From the NCBI GenBank assembly GCA_021786815.1, contig JAJYMR010000290.1, positions 1-8,437 of the forward strand: DNA of 8,437 bases, written 5' to 3'. Numbering within the stretch: the stretch's first letter is position 1; each line of letters opens with the position of its first letter. Position numbers and translations under genes: made by a program. The stretch is from Deltaproteobacteria bacterium (lineage in GTDB: Bacteria > Desulfobacterota > Binatia > Binatales > Binataceae). Of the stretch, positions 1 to 6,454 are shown one piece after another. Below the pieces are notes generated by a model. That model had not been told where the DNA came from, did no database searches, and worked only from the letters and a program-made list of their open reading frames with translations.

Positions 1-827
1 TCGGAGATATAGGCCGTGGCCGGATCGACGAGCGTTACGCCCGCCGCCATCAGCCTCTGATTGACCGTCTCACGAATCCGCGCTTCCATCTGTGCCAGCT
101 CCTCGCGGGAGTTGACCCCCGCGAATTCCTCGGCCCGCTCGGCTCGCCATCCGAGCACACGCACACCGCGTTTTCGAGCTATGCCGACGAGGTCGGTGAG
201 ATAGTATTCGCCCTGCGCGTTGTCCGCGGTAATTTCCGCAAGCGCGTTGCGCATCAGGGCCGCCTCGACCAGGTAAACCCCGGTATTGATTTCCGTTATC
301 GCCCGCTGCTCGGCGCTCGCGTCGCGCGCCTCGACGATAGCCGTGATCTGGCCGTTTCCGTCGCGCACGACGCGCCCGTAAGAGCCGCCCTCCGCCAACT
401 GTACGGTTATGAACGAGAGCTTCGAGGCGGCTTCGCGATGCGCGCCGAGGAAGGCCTCGAGCGTTGCGGCGCTGACCATCGGCAGGTCGCCGTAGAGAAT
501 CAGTACGTCGCCCCGGAAGTCCGCCGGTATCGCGCCAAGCCCGTATCGCGCCGCGTCTCCCGTGCCGCGCTGCGTCGGCTGAAGTGCGAACGACACGTCG
601 AGTGTCGGGCAGTATCGGCGAACCGCGTCCTTTGCGGCGTCCGCCTGATGGCCGAGCACGACCACCATCGGCTGGGGATTAAGCGTGCCCGCGGTTCGCA
701 ATACGCGCGCGAGCATCGGCTCGCCCGCGAGCTCGTGCAGCACCTTTGCCCGCTCCGAGCGCATCCGCGTTCCCAGGCCCGCGGCAAGCACTATCGCGGC
801 GACTTGCGGCTTGGTCTGCACGCCCAT
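1..827 (-). CDS. glmU: Bifunctional GlmU (UDP-GlcNAc pyrophosphorylase / GlcN-1-P acetyltransferase), 3' part cut by window edge
   Basis: Cytoplasmic enzyme that acetylates glucosamine-1-phosphate and then joins it to UTP, giving UDP-GlcNAc for peptidoglycan and lipopolysaccharide. The visible 275 residues form the whole N-terminal pyrophosphorylase domain. It has the nucleotide-binding loop LAAGLGTRMR (14-23) with K28, the QRGTGDA uridine-binding stretch (86-92), the YGDLP motif with metal ligand D114, GSYGRVV (148-154), EINTGVYL (179-186) and GVNSREEL (237-244). Residues from about 258 (RLMAAGVTLVDPATAYI) look like the entry to the left-handed beta-helix acetyltransferase domain, so the protein is probably the usual bifunctional form of about 450-470 residues, with its C-terminal half beyond position 1. 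The start is ATG at 827-825, with a GGAG (838-835) 7 nt upstream. It lies 40 nt downstream of the zinc-ribbon gene on the same strand, probably co-transcribed. Confidence 0.95.
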   Translation of the reverse strand, partial: MGVQTKPQVAAIVLAAGLGTRMRSERAKVLHELAGEPMLARVLRTAGTLNPQPMVVVLGHQADAAKDAVRRYCPTLDVSFALQPTQRGTGDAARYGLGAIPADFRGDVLILYGDLPMVSAATLEAFLGAHREAASKLSFITVQLAEGGSYGRVVRDGNGQITAIVEARDASAEQRAITEINTGVYLVEAALMRNALAEITADNAQGEYYLTDLVGIARKRGVRVLGWRAERAEEFAGVNSREELAQMEARIRETVNQRLMAAGVTLVDPATAYIS

Positions 828-837
828 TCTTCAGCTC

Positions 838-866
838 CGAGGCATCGGGATTCGAGGCCCGGGATT
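838..866. repeat. Imperfect tandem duplication in the spacer before glmU
   Basis: Two adjacent copies, CGAGGCATCGGGATT (838-852) and CGAGGCCCGGGATT (853-866), differ only where CAT in the first copy is CC in the second. They fill most of the 40-nt spacer between the zinc-ribbon stop codon and the glmU start, and touch the glmU ribosome binding site (835-838). Function is unknown. It may simply be a slippage duplication. Confidence 0.6.
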
Positions 867-867
867 T

Positions 868-1158
868 TCAGCCTTTTTTCTTGAAGAGATTGTCCAACGC
901 GGCGCGGTTTGCGGAGCGCGCCGACGCTCCCGTGGACGCACGGCTTTCGCCGGCCGGAGCGAAGTACTCGCAGAAATTTCCCCGTTCCTTGTCGACCACC
1001 CGCTCGGCCATCGGCTCGCGACACTGGTTGTTGAAGGTGGGGTCGTGAAACCTGCAATTTCTGCATACGTGAAGCGGACGGTCGCATCCTGGACAGTAGT
1101 CGCGAAAACCGACTCGCTCGCCGACCTCTACGATACGCCCACAGTGCCAGCAATTCAT
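868..1158 (-). CDS. Small eight-cysteine zinc-ribbon-like protein of unknown function
   Basis: Predicted 96-residue soluble protein with no signal peptide or membrane segment. The eight cysteines are C3/C6, C22/C25, C32/C35, C46 and C63. This fits two four-cysteine zinc sites, the first a zinc ribbon from two CxxC knuckles. The core reads GFRDYCPGC, then LHVCRNCRFHDP, then NNQCREPMAE, then DKERGNFCEYF (56-66). From memory, this resembles short uncharacterised conserved proteins common in deltaproteobacteria and related phyla. After residue 67 comes a low-complexity Ala/Ser/Arg linker and a basic end, LDNLFKKKG. I chose ATG 1158 because the family-like region begins there and GGAG/GAGG lies just upstream. 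An upstream in-frame ATG at 1290 would add 44 unremarkable residues, cross the divergent promoter region and overlap xerC. The gene lies 5' of glmU on the same strand. Exact role unknown; zinc binding is inferred. Confidence 0.85.
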   Translation of the reverse strand: MNCWHCGRIVEVGERVGFRDYCPGCDRPLHVCRNCRFHDPTFNNQCREPMAERVVDKERGNFCEYFAPAGESRASTGASARSANRAALDNLFKKKG

Positions 1159-1176
1159 GTGCCTCGTCTCCGGCAC
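1159..1176 (-). promoter_or_regulatory. Hairpin enclosing the ribosome binding site of the zinc-ribbon gene
   Basis: Read on the minus strand, GTGCC (1176-1172) and GGCAC (1163-1159) form a perfect 5-bp inverted repeat around an 8-nt loop, GGAGACGA. The loop carries the GGAG Shine-Dalgarno-like sequence. The 3' arm of the stem abuts the ATG at 1158. The pairing is directly visible; any effect on translation is inference, and a stem this short could be chance. Confidence 0.35.
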
Positions 1177-1217
1177 GATTTCGCAGATACTCGGTGGCCG
1201 GCTTACGAAGCGTACTT

Positions 1218-1247
1218 TTGCACCGGAAACACCGCTGATAGCATAAA
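1218..1247 (+). promoter_or_regulatory. Weak candidate promoter for the xerC-hslVU-arg run
   Basis: TTGCAC (1218-1223) could be a -35 element. CATAAA (1242-1247), 18 nt further on, matches the -10 consensus at 4 of 6 bases. The region is clearly more A/T-rich than its surroundings and sits in the only divergent gap of the window, where a promoter for each strand is expected. The sequence match itself is poor. Confidence 0.3.
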
Positions 1248-1260
1248 ACGTAGCATAACG
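1239..1260. repeat. Tandem TAGCATAA...CG repeat upstream of xerC
   Basis: TAGCATAAAACG (1239-1250) is followed directly by TAGCATAACG (1251-1260), the same word with two A bases missing. It lies 12-34 nt before the xerC start, overlapping the candidate -10. It could be an operator pair, two alternative -10 elements, or a slippage product; the sequence does not decide. Confidence 0.5.
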
Positions 1261-1272
1261 ATTGGACCCACG

Positions 1273-2181
1273 ATGCACGAGGCGATGCAACCGCGGATAG
1301 AGGCTTTCACCCAGGCGTTGACCAAAGCGTCGAGGGCCTCACGAAATACGGTAGCCGGCTATGGCCGCGACCTTGCCGATTTCCGGAGTTTTCTGCTCAC
1401 GATGCCGAGCGCTGAGCGCGACGGGGAAGTGGACGTTTCGCTTATCACGGCCGAGCACGTCCGGCTCTACCTTGCCCATCTGATGAAGACCGCGAGCCGC
1501 GCCACGGTCCAGCGGCGGCTTAGCGCAATCAAGGCGTTTTTCCGCTACCGCGAGGGCACGACCGGCGAGGCAAGCCCAGCCAGAACGCTGCGCTCGCCCA
1601 AATTGGAGCGGAGGCTTCCGGCGATTTTGCAGCCCTCCGAGGTCGAGCGGCTTATCGATTTCGACCGAGACAAGGACTCGCCCGCCGCGATTCGCGATCG
1701 CGCGATCATGGAGGCTCTTTATTCGTCGGGGCTGCGCGTAAGCGAATTGGTCGGCCTCAACTGGCGCGATATCGACGAAGACACCGGGATGCTCACGATC
1801 CGTGGCGGAAAGGGAAACAAGGACCGCGTCGTGCCGATTGGCGAGCCCGCGATGCAGGCGCTCGCAGCGTGGCGGCGGGCGATGCCGGTCGCGTGGGAGC
1901 CCGACGGCCCGGTAATCACCAACCTGCGCGGAGGAAGACTGACCACCAGGAGCGTCGAAAAGCTCCTTGCGAACCGGCTCGTCCGCGCGGGCGTGGCCTC
2001 GTCGATCACGCCGCACGGCCTGCGCCATTGCTTTGCCACCCATATGCTCGGCAACGGAGCTGACCTGCGCTCCATCCAGGAGATGCTCGGTCATACGAGC
2101 CTTGCGACCACCCAGAGGTACACTCACGTGACCGTGAAACATCTGAAAGAGGTCTATCGCCGTGCCCATCCGCGAGCCTGA
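1273..2181 (+). CDS. xerC: Site-specific tyrosine recombinase XerC
   Basis: Predicted 302-residue recombinase. XerC works with XerD at the dif site to resolve chromosome dimers at division. Residues about 5-95 form the N-terminal SAM-like core-binding domain, including a conserved-looking stretch, TVQRRLSAIKAFFRY. The C-terminal catalytic domain has the full set: R155 (SSGLRVSEL), K180 (GGKGNKDR), H248 and R251 (HGLRH), H274 (LGHTS) and nucleophile Y283 (TTQRYTHV). Length matches the family (about 295-305). I chose ATG 1273 because it fits that length. The reading frame is open far upstream, but there it runs antisense to the zinc-ribbon gene. No strong ribosome binding site precedes this ATG; ATG 1285 is an alternative. 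The call of XerC over XerD rests largely on the neighbouring hslV and hslU, a known arrangement (compare codV-clpQ-clpY of Bacillus). A single Xer protein serving both roles cannot be excluded. Confidence 0.92.
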   Translation: MHEAMQPRIEAFTQALTKASRASRNTVAGYGRDLADFRSFLLTMPSAERDGEVDVSLITAEHVRLYLAHLMKTASRATVQRRLSAIKAFFRYREGTTGEASPARTLRSPKLERRLPAILQPSEVERLIDFDRDKDSPAAIRDRAIMEALYSSGLRVSELVGLNWRDIDEDTGMLTIRGGKGNKDRVVPIGEPAMQALAAWRRAMPVAWEPDGPVITNLRGGRLTTRSVEKLLANRLVRAGVASSITPHGLRHCFATHMLGNGADLRSIQEMLGHTSLATTQRYTHVTVKHLKEVYRRAHPRA

Positions 2182-2182
2182 A

Positions 2183-2719
2183 ATGGAAAAAATGCACGGG
2201 ACAACTATCTTGAGCGTCAGGCACGCAGGACATGTCGTCCTGGCCGGCGACGGACAGGTCAGCATGGGCCCGACCATCATGAAGCGCGGCGCGCGCAAGG
2301 TGCGACGCTTGCGCAATGACACCGTGCTCGCCGGTTTCGCGGGCTCGACCGCCGACGCGATCACGCTGTTCGACAAGTTCGAAGGCAAGCTCCAGGAGTA
2401 TAATGGAGTGCTGAGGCGCGCCGCGGTCGAGATGGCGCGCGACTGGCGCACAGACAGAGTGCTCCGAAGGCTCGAAGCGATGCTGATAGTTGCGGACACG
2501 GAGAGCTCGCTTCTGATTTCCGGCGCGGGCGACCTGATCGAGCCCGACGACGGCATCCTGGCGATCGGCTCGGGCGGAAACTTCGCGCTTTCGGCCGCCC
2601 GCGCGCTGGTGCGCCATGCGCCCTCGATGACGGCGAGGGACATCGCCGAAGGCGCGATGAAAATAGCCTCGGAAATCTGCGTATATACGAACGATCAGTT
2701 TGTGGTCGAGGAACTTTAG
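2183..2719 (+). CDS. hslV: HslV, peptidase subunit of the HslUV protease
   Basis: Threonine peptidase that forms a double hexamer ring and degrades proteins fed in by HslU in the cytoplasm. Using ATG 2183 the protein has 178 residues (family about 175-182) and begins MEKMHGTTILSV. The catalytic N-terminal threonine would be T7, exposed after removal of a six-residue propeptide. D23 (AGDGQ) and K39 (ARKVRRL) match the catalytic-site D17 and K33 of the mature E. coli enzyme. DWRTDR, AIGSGG and ICVYTND are further family signatures. Three starts are possible: GTG 2162 (overlapping xerC by 20 nt), ATG 2183 (1 nt after the xerC stop) and ATG 2192. I prefer 2183 because many relatives begin with a similar short M-E-x-x-H-G-T-T leader. 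None has a strong ribosome binding site, so coupling to xerC translation is likely. Confidence 0.95.
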   Translation: MEKMHGTTILSVRHAGHVVLAGDGQVSMGPTIMKRGARKVRRLRNDTVLAGFAGSTADAITLFDKFEGKLQEYNGVLRRAAVEMARDWRTDRVLRRLEAMLIVADTESSLLISGAGDLIEPDDGILAIGSGGNFALSAARALVRHAPSMTARDIAEGAMKIASEICVYTNDQFVVEEL

Positions 2720-2753
2720 GGCTCGCGCCCCCGCTCGGCGCGGCCTGTACCAT

Positions 2754-2761
2754 GGATTAGG
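2754..2761 (+). promoter_or_regulatory. Ribosome binding site for hslU
   Basis: GGATTAGG ends 9 nt before ATG 2771, a usual distance, and supports that start over the in-frame TTG at 2765, which would be only 3 nt from it. Confidence 0.5.
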
Positions 2762-2770
2762 CGCTTGACG

Positions 2771-4159
2771 ATGGCAGAATTGAACGGACCACCCCAGGTC
2801 ATGACTCCGCGCGAGATTGTCTCGGAGCTCGACCGATACATTGTCGGCCAGCACGAAGCGAAGCGCGCGGTTGCAATAGCGCTGCGCAACCGATGGCGGC
2901 GGCAGAACGTCGCGCCCGAGTTGCGCGACGAGATCGCACCCAAGAACATCCTGATGATCGGCCCCACCGGCGTCGGCAAGACCGAGATTGCGCGCCGGCT
3001 TGCCCGTCTCGCCCAGGCGCCGTTCCTCAAAGTGGAAGCCTCGCGTTACACCGAGGTCGGATACGTCGGGCGCGACGTCGAATCGATGATCCGTGACCTG
3101 ACCGAAGTCGCAATCAAGATGGTGCGCGAGGAGGAACGCCAGCACGTGACCGCGCGGGCGCAGGAGGCGGCCGAGGAGCGCCTGCTCGACATGTTGTTTC
3201 CGGTCCCGACCACTACGCGGCGGCCTGCCGCCATCTCGCCCGAAGGTCGTATCGAGCCCGCCGACGACGATCAGTCGCACAAGGAGACGCGCGAGAAGCT
3301 CCGTAAGCTGCTTCGCCAGGGTCATCTGGACGACCGCGAGGTCGAACTCGAGGTGACCTCGCAGGCGATGCCGACGGTCGAGGTGTTCACCCCTCAGGGG
3401 ATGGAAGAGATGGGCTTCAACATGAAGGACCTGATGAGCCAGTTCATGCCGCGCAAGACCCATCGGCGCAAGGTCAAGATTCCCGAGGCGCTGGAAATCC
3501 TCACCCAGGAAGAAGCGGCGCGCCTGGTGGATATGGAAAATGTGACCCGCGAGGCGATCGCGCGTACCGAGCAGTCAGGCATCGTCTTCATCGACGAGAT
3601 CGACAAAATCGCCGGCCACGACGCCACTCACGGTCCCGACGTGGCGCGCGAAGGCGTGCAGCGCGATCTGCTTCCGATCGTCGAGGGTTCGACCGTCAAT
3701 ACCAAGTACGGCGCGGTGCGCACCGACCATATCCTGTTCGTCGCCTCCGGCGCGTTTCATACCACCAAGCCGTCGGACCTGATTCCCGAGTTCCAGGGCC
3801 GGTTCCCGATCCGGGTCGAGCTTGGAGCCTTGACTCGCGAGGACTTTATTCGGATTCTTACGGAACCCGAAAATGCACTCACCAGGCAGTACGTGGCGCT
3901 GATGGAGACCGAGCACGTCCATCTGAAGTTCACGGACGACGCGGTTGCGGCGCTCGCCGAGATTGCGGCCGCGGTCAACTCGCGTTCGGAGAATATCGGC
4001 GCGCGCAGGCTGCATACGGTGCTCGAACGGGTGCTCGAAGAGATCTCGTTCACGGCGCCGGAACTCACGGCCCGTGAAGTCACGATCGACCGCGAATACG
4101 TCCACAGCCGGCTTGACCCGATCCTCAAGGATGAGGATCTCTCGCGGTATATCCTATAG
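2771..4159 (+). CDS. hslU: HslU, AAA+ unfoldase subunit of the HslUV protease
   Basis: ATPase of the Clp/Hsp100 family that unfolds substrates and threads them into HslV. The 462-residue protein follows E. coli HslU (443) closely from TPREIVSELDRYIVGQ near the start to the ending DEDLSRYIL, whose C-terminal tail inserts between HslV subunits in known structures. Visible motifs: Walker A GPTGVGKT (64-71), pore loop GYVG (97-100), Walker B IVFIDEIDK with D275-E276, the arginine-finger segment QGRFPIRVEL, and sensor 2 GARRLHTVLE from G410. The variable I-domain lies between about 110 and 245. Extra length comes mainly from the N-terminus and the I-domain. ATG 2771 is preferred over TTG 2765 because of the GGATTAGG upstream. 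The gap to hslV is 51 nt and to argB 102 nt. Confidence 0.97.
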   Translation: MAELNGPPQVMTPREIVSELDRYIVGQHEAKRAVAIALRNRWRRQNVAPELRDEIAPKNILMIGPTGVGKTEIARRLARLAQAPFLKVEASRYTEVGYVGRDVESMIRDLTEVAIKMVREEERQHVTARAQEAAEERLLDMLFPVPTTTRRPAAISPEGRIEPADDDQSHKETREKLRKLLRQGHLDDREVELEVTSQAMPTVEVFTPQGMEEMGFNMKDLMSQFMPRKTHRRKVKIPEALEILTQEEAARLVDMENVTREAIARTEQSGIVFIDEIDKIAGHDATHGPDVAREGVQRDLLPIVEGSTVNTKYGAVRTDHILFVASGAFHTTKPSDLIPEFQGRFPIRVELGALTREDFIRILTEPENALTRQYVALMETEHVHLKFTDDAVAALAEIAAAVNSRSENIGARRLHTVLERVLEEISFTAPELTAREVTIDREYVHSRLDPILKDEDLSRYIL

Positions 4160-4261
4160 AGAAACCCGACGCCGGGGGCAGGCTCGACCGCTCAGGGTAT
4201 CGCCCGTGCGGCCCGCGCCGGCTTTCCGCTGACTTTGTCCCGAGACGAACCGGGAGGACAC
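4160..4261 (+). other. hslU-argB spacer, no clear signal
   Basis: This 102-nt gap is the longest within the plus-strand run and the place where a separate arginine promoter, ARG box or terminator would sit. I see no U-tract terminator, no convincing -35/-10 pair and no A/T-rich palindrome resembling an ARG box. Only the argB ribosome binding site near the end is recognisable. Confidence 0.5.
4252..4257 (+). promoter_or_regulatory. Ribosome binding site deciding the argB start
   Basis: GGGAGG lies 4 nt before GTG 4262, the strongest Shine-Dalgarno match in the plus-strand run. It falls inside the frame that would be coding if the in-frame TTG at 4235 were used, so it argues for the GTG. Confidence 0.7.
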
Positions 4262-5188
4262 GTGCAGGATCCGATTGAGCGAGCGCAGGTGCTGGTCGAA
4301 GCGCTTCCCTATATCAGGCGCTTTCGCGGCAAAACCTTCGTAATCAAGTACGGCGGCCACGCGATGCAGTCCGAGGAACTGCGCGAGAGCTTCGCGCAGG
4401 ACGTCGTGCTGCTCGAGCATGTCGGGATCAACCCGGTAATCGTTCACGGCGGCGGCCCGCAGATCTCCGAACTGGTGACGAAGCTCGGGCTGAAATCGCG
4501 CTTCGTGCGCGGAATGCGGGTGACGGACGCGCCCACGATGGAAGCGGCCGAGATGGTCCTGCAGCGCATCAACAAGGAAATCGTCACGATGATTTCGCGC
4601 CAGGGCGGCCGCGCCGTCGGACTTTCGGGCAAGGACGGCGATCTTATCGTCTCGCGCAAGATGCGGATGGTCGTCAGCGACGGCTCGGGCCGCAAGACGC
4701 GCGTGGACGTGGGCCTGGTGGGCGAGGTGGTCGAGATCAATCCCGCAGTGCTCCGCACCCTTGACGCGGCCGAGTTCATCCCCGTGGTCGCGCCAACCGG
4801 AGTGGGACGCGACGGCCAGACCTACAACATCAACGCCGACGTGGCGGCCGGCAAGATCGCGGCCGCGCTCAAGGCCGAAAAGCTGATCCTGCTGAGCGAC
4901 GTCGAAGGCGTGAAGGACAAGGACGGCAAGCTCATCTCGACGCTCGATGCCGCGCAGGCCCGCCGCCTCATCTCGCGCGGCGTAATCCACGAAGGGATGA
5001 TCCCGAAGGTCGAATGCTGCATCGACGCGCTGCGCGCCGGCGTGGGCAAGACCCATATACTTGACGGGCGCGTGCGTCATGCGGTTTTACTGGAAATCTT
5101 CACCCGTTCGGGGGTCGGAACCGAAGTGGTACAGTCGAGCGCGCGGGTTGCGGACCTGGGCTCGGAAAGCCGCGGTGGACGCGGCTGA
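4262..5188 (+). CDS. argB: Acetylglutamate kinase ArgB
   Basis: Phosphorylates N-acetyl-L-glutamate with ATP, the second step of arginine synthesis. The 308-residue protein has KYGGHAM with catalytic K29, HGGGPQI (62-68) for substrate and phosphate binding, GLSGKDG (120-126), NINADVAAGK (189-198) with K198, and MIPKVECC near the C-terminus. It carries the N-terminal helix ALPYIRRFRGKTFVIKYGG, which in characterised enzymes (Pseudomonas, Thermotoga) marks the hexameric form inhibited by arginine; E. coli ArgB lacks it. Feedback inhibition is therefore likely, by family knowledge. The start is GTG 4262, because GGGAGG lies just upstream and the family sequence begins there; TTG 4235 would add nine residues without family support. 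A tail of about 18 residues follows the last conserved strand (GVGTEVV). argD begins 30 nt downstream. Confidence 0.96.
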   Translation: MQDPIERAQVLVEALPYIRRFRGKTFVIKYGGHAMQSEELRESFAQDVVLLEHVGINPVIVHGGGPQISELVTKLGLKSRFVRGMRVTDAPTMEAAEMVLQRINKEIVTMISRQGGRAVGLSGKDGDLIVSRKMRMVVSDGSGRKTRVDVGLVGEVVEINPAVLRTLDAAEFIPVVAPTGVGRDGQTYNINADVAAGKIAAALKAEKLILLSDVEGVKDKDGKLISTLDAAQARRLISRGVIHEGMIPKVECCIDALRAGVGKTHILDGRVRHAVLLEIFTRSGVGTEVVQSSARVADLGSESRGGRG

Positions 5189-5218
5189 GAAGAGCGGGGC
5201 AACCGGGGTCGGAAAAGA

Positions 5219-6421
5219 ATGAACAACAGCGAGATCGTCCAGCTTGCCCATCGCCACATGGTCGACATCTACGGATGCCTGCCGATTGCGTTCGTGCGCG
5301 GCCATGGGGCGTACCTCTACGACGCCGACGGAAAGCGATACCTCGACTTCTTCTGCGGGCTTGCGGTAACCAGCCTCGGCCACGGCCATCCGCGCGTCGT
5401 GCGCGCGATCAAGGAGCAGGCCGAGAAGCTGACGCACGTCTCAAACGTGTTCCACACCGAGCCGATGGCGCGGCTGGTCGAGCGGCTTTCGACCCTTTTC
5501 GGCAACGGACGCGTGTTTCTGGGCAACTCCGGCGCGGAGGCCAACGAAGCCGCGATAAAGCTGGCCCGCCGATGGGGCCATCGCGACGGCGGCGGCCGTT
5601 TCGAGATAATCGCGACGCTCGGCTCCTTCCACGGACGCACGCTTGCGACCCTGACCGCGACCGGCCAGGAAAAATACCATCAGGGGTTCCAGCCGCTCGT
5701 TCCCGGGTTCAAGCTGGTTCCATTCAACGACGTCAAGGCCATCGAGCGCGCCATCGGGCCCGAGACGGTCGCGATCATGCTCGAACCGATCCAGGGTGAG
5801 GGCGGCGTCGTCGTCCCGCATCCCGATTTCCTCAAGGAAGTGCGCGAACTCTGCGATCGCCGAAAGCTCCTGCTCATCCTCGACGAGGTGCAGGTGGGAG
5901 TGGGCCGCACCGGACGGTTCTTCGGGCACGAGCATTCGGGAATCAAGCCGGACATCGCGACGCTTGCCAAGGCGCTCGGAGGAGGCGTGCCGATCGGCGC
6001 GATGGTCGCGCGCGAGGAAATCGCGAGCGCGTTTACGCCGGGAAGCCACGGCACCACCTTCGGCGGAAATCCGATCGCGTGCGCGGCGTCGCTCGCCGTG
6101 CTCGACGCTCTCGAAGAGGAGCGCATCGTGGAGAACGCGGCCGAGGTCGGCGGCTACATGATGGAACGGCTCAGGGATATCGCGACAAAATTCTCGCGGG
6201 TGGCCGAAGTCCGGGGACGCGGAATGATAATCGGCGTGGTTCTCAGGCACGAGGCGCGGCCTGTCGTGGACGCCTGCCTGCGCGAGCATCTGCTGGTCAA
6301 CGGCACCGCGGGCAATGTGCTCAGGCTCCTGCCGCCGCTCAACCTCACGCGCGAAGAGGCTGACGCCGGACTTTCGATAATCGAGCGCGTGCTTGAATCA
6401 ACGCCGGTACCGCGCGCGTGA
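5219..6421 (+). CDS. argD: Acetylornithine aminotransferase ArgD
   Basis: PLP-dependent class-III aminotransferase that converts N-acetylglutamate-5-semialdehyde to N-acetylornithine using glutamate. The 400-residue protein has the usual length. Visible motifs are NSGAEANEAAIKLAR with G105-N109, SFHGRTLATL, LEPIQGEGGV, ILDEVQVGVGRTG with D222 contacting the PLP ring nitrogen, and LAKALGGGVPIGAM with K251 as the Schiff-base lysine. HGTTFGGNPIACAA and LLVNGTAGNVLRLLPPL follow as expected. ATG 5219 is preceded by GGAAAAG. Members of this family often also act as succinyl-diaminopimelate aminotransferase in lysine synthesis. That second role cannot be read from sequence, but placement between argB and argF makes the arginine role the main one. 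Gap to argF is 33 nt. Confidence 0.95.
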   Translation: MNNSEIVQLAHRHMVDIYGCLPIAFVRGHGAYLYDADGKRYLDFFCGLAVTSLGHGHPRVVRAIKEQAEKLTHVSNVFHTEPMARLVERLSTLFGNGRVFLGNSGAEANEAAIKLARRWGHRDGGGRFEIIATLGSFHGRTLATLTATGQEKYHQGFQPLVPGFKLVPFNDVKAIERAIGPETVAIMLEPIQGEGGVVVPHPDFLKEVRELCDRRKLLLILDEVQVGVGRTGRFFGHEHSGIKPDIATLAKALGGGVPIGAMVAREEIASAFTPGSHGTTFGGNPIACAASLAVLDALEEERIVENAAEVGGYMMERLRDIATKFSRVAEVRGRGMIIGVVLRHEARPVVDACLREHLLVNGTAGNVLRLLPPLNLTREEADAGLSIIERVLESTPVPRA

Positions 6422-6454
6422 GGCCGCGCGCAAAGGTGATGCGATCGTAACGCG

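Noticed and set aside
685..1272. Open frame of 196 codons continuing upstream of xerC
   Set aside because: It is antisense to glmU and the zinc-ribbon gene, both with strong family motifs. The translation shows no recognisable domain, and xerC is full length without it. High-GC antisense frames are often open by chance.
2720..2745. GC-rich inverted repeat after hslV as a possible terminator
   Set aside because: The stem is only about 5 bp (CGCGC/GCGCG) with a 9-nt loop and no T-run follows, so an intrinsic terminator is not supported.
2006..3463. Minus-strand open frame of 485 codons across hslV and hslU
   Set aside because: It lies wholly opposite well-supported genes, is rich in His/Arg/Asp as expected of the complement of GC-rich codons, and shows no domain.
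4235..4261. Longer argB from TTG 4235
   Set aside because: The added nine residues have no family support and include the GGGAGG that is better read as the ribosome binding site of GTG 4262.
4154..5080. Minus-strand open frame of 308 codons opposite argB
   Set aside because: Same reason: a shadow of a clear acetylglutamate kinase gene with no recognisable motif of its own.
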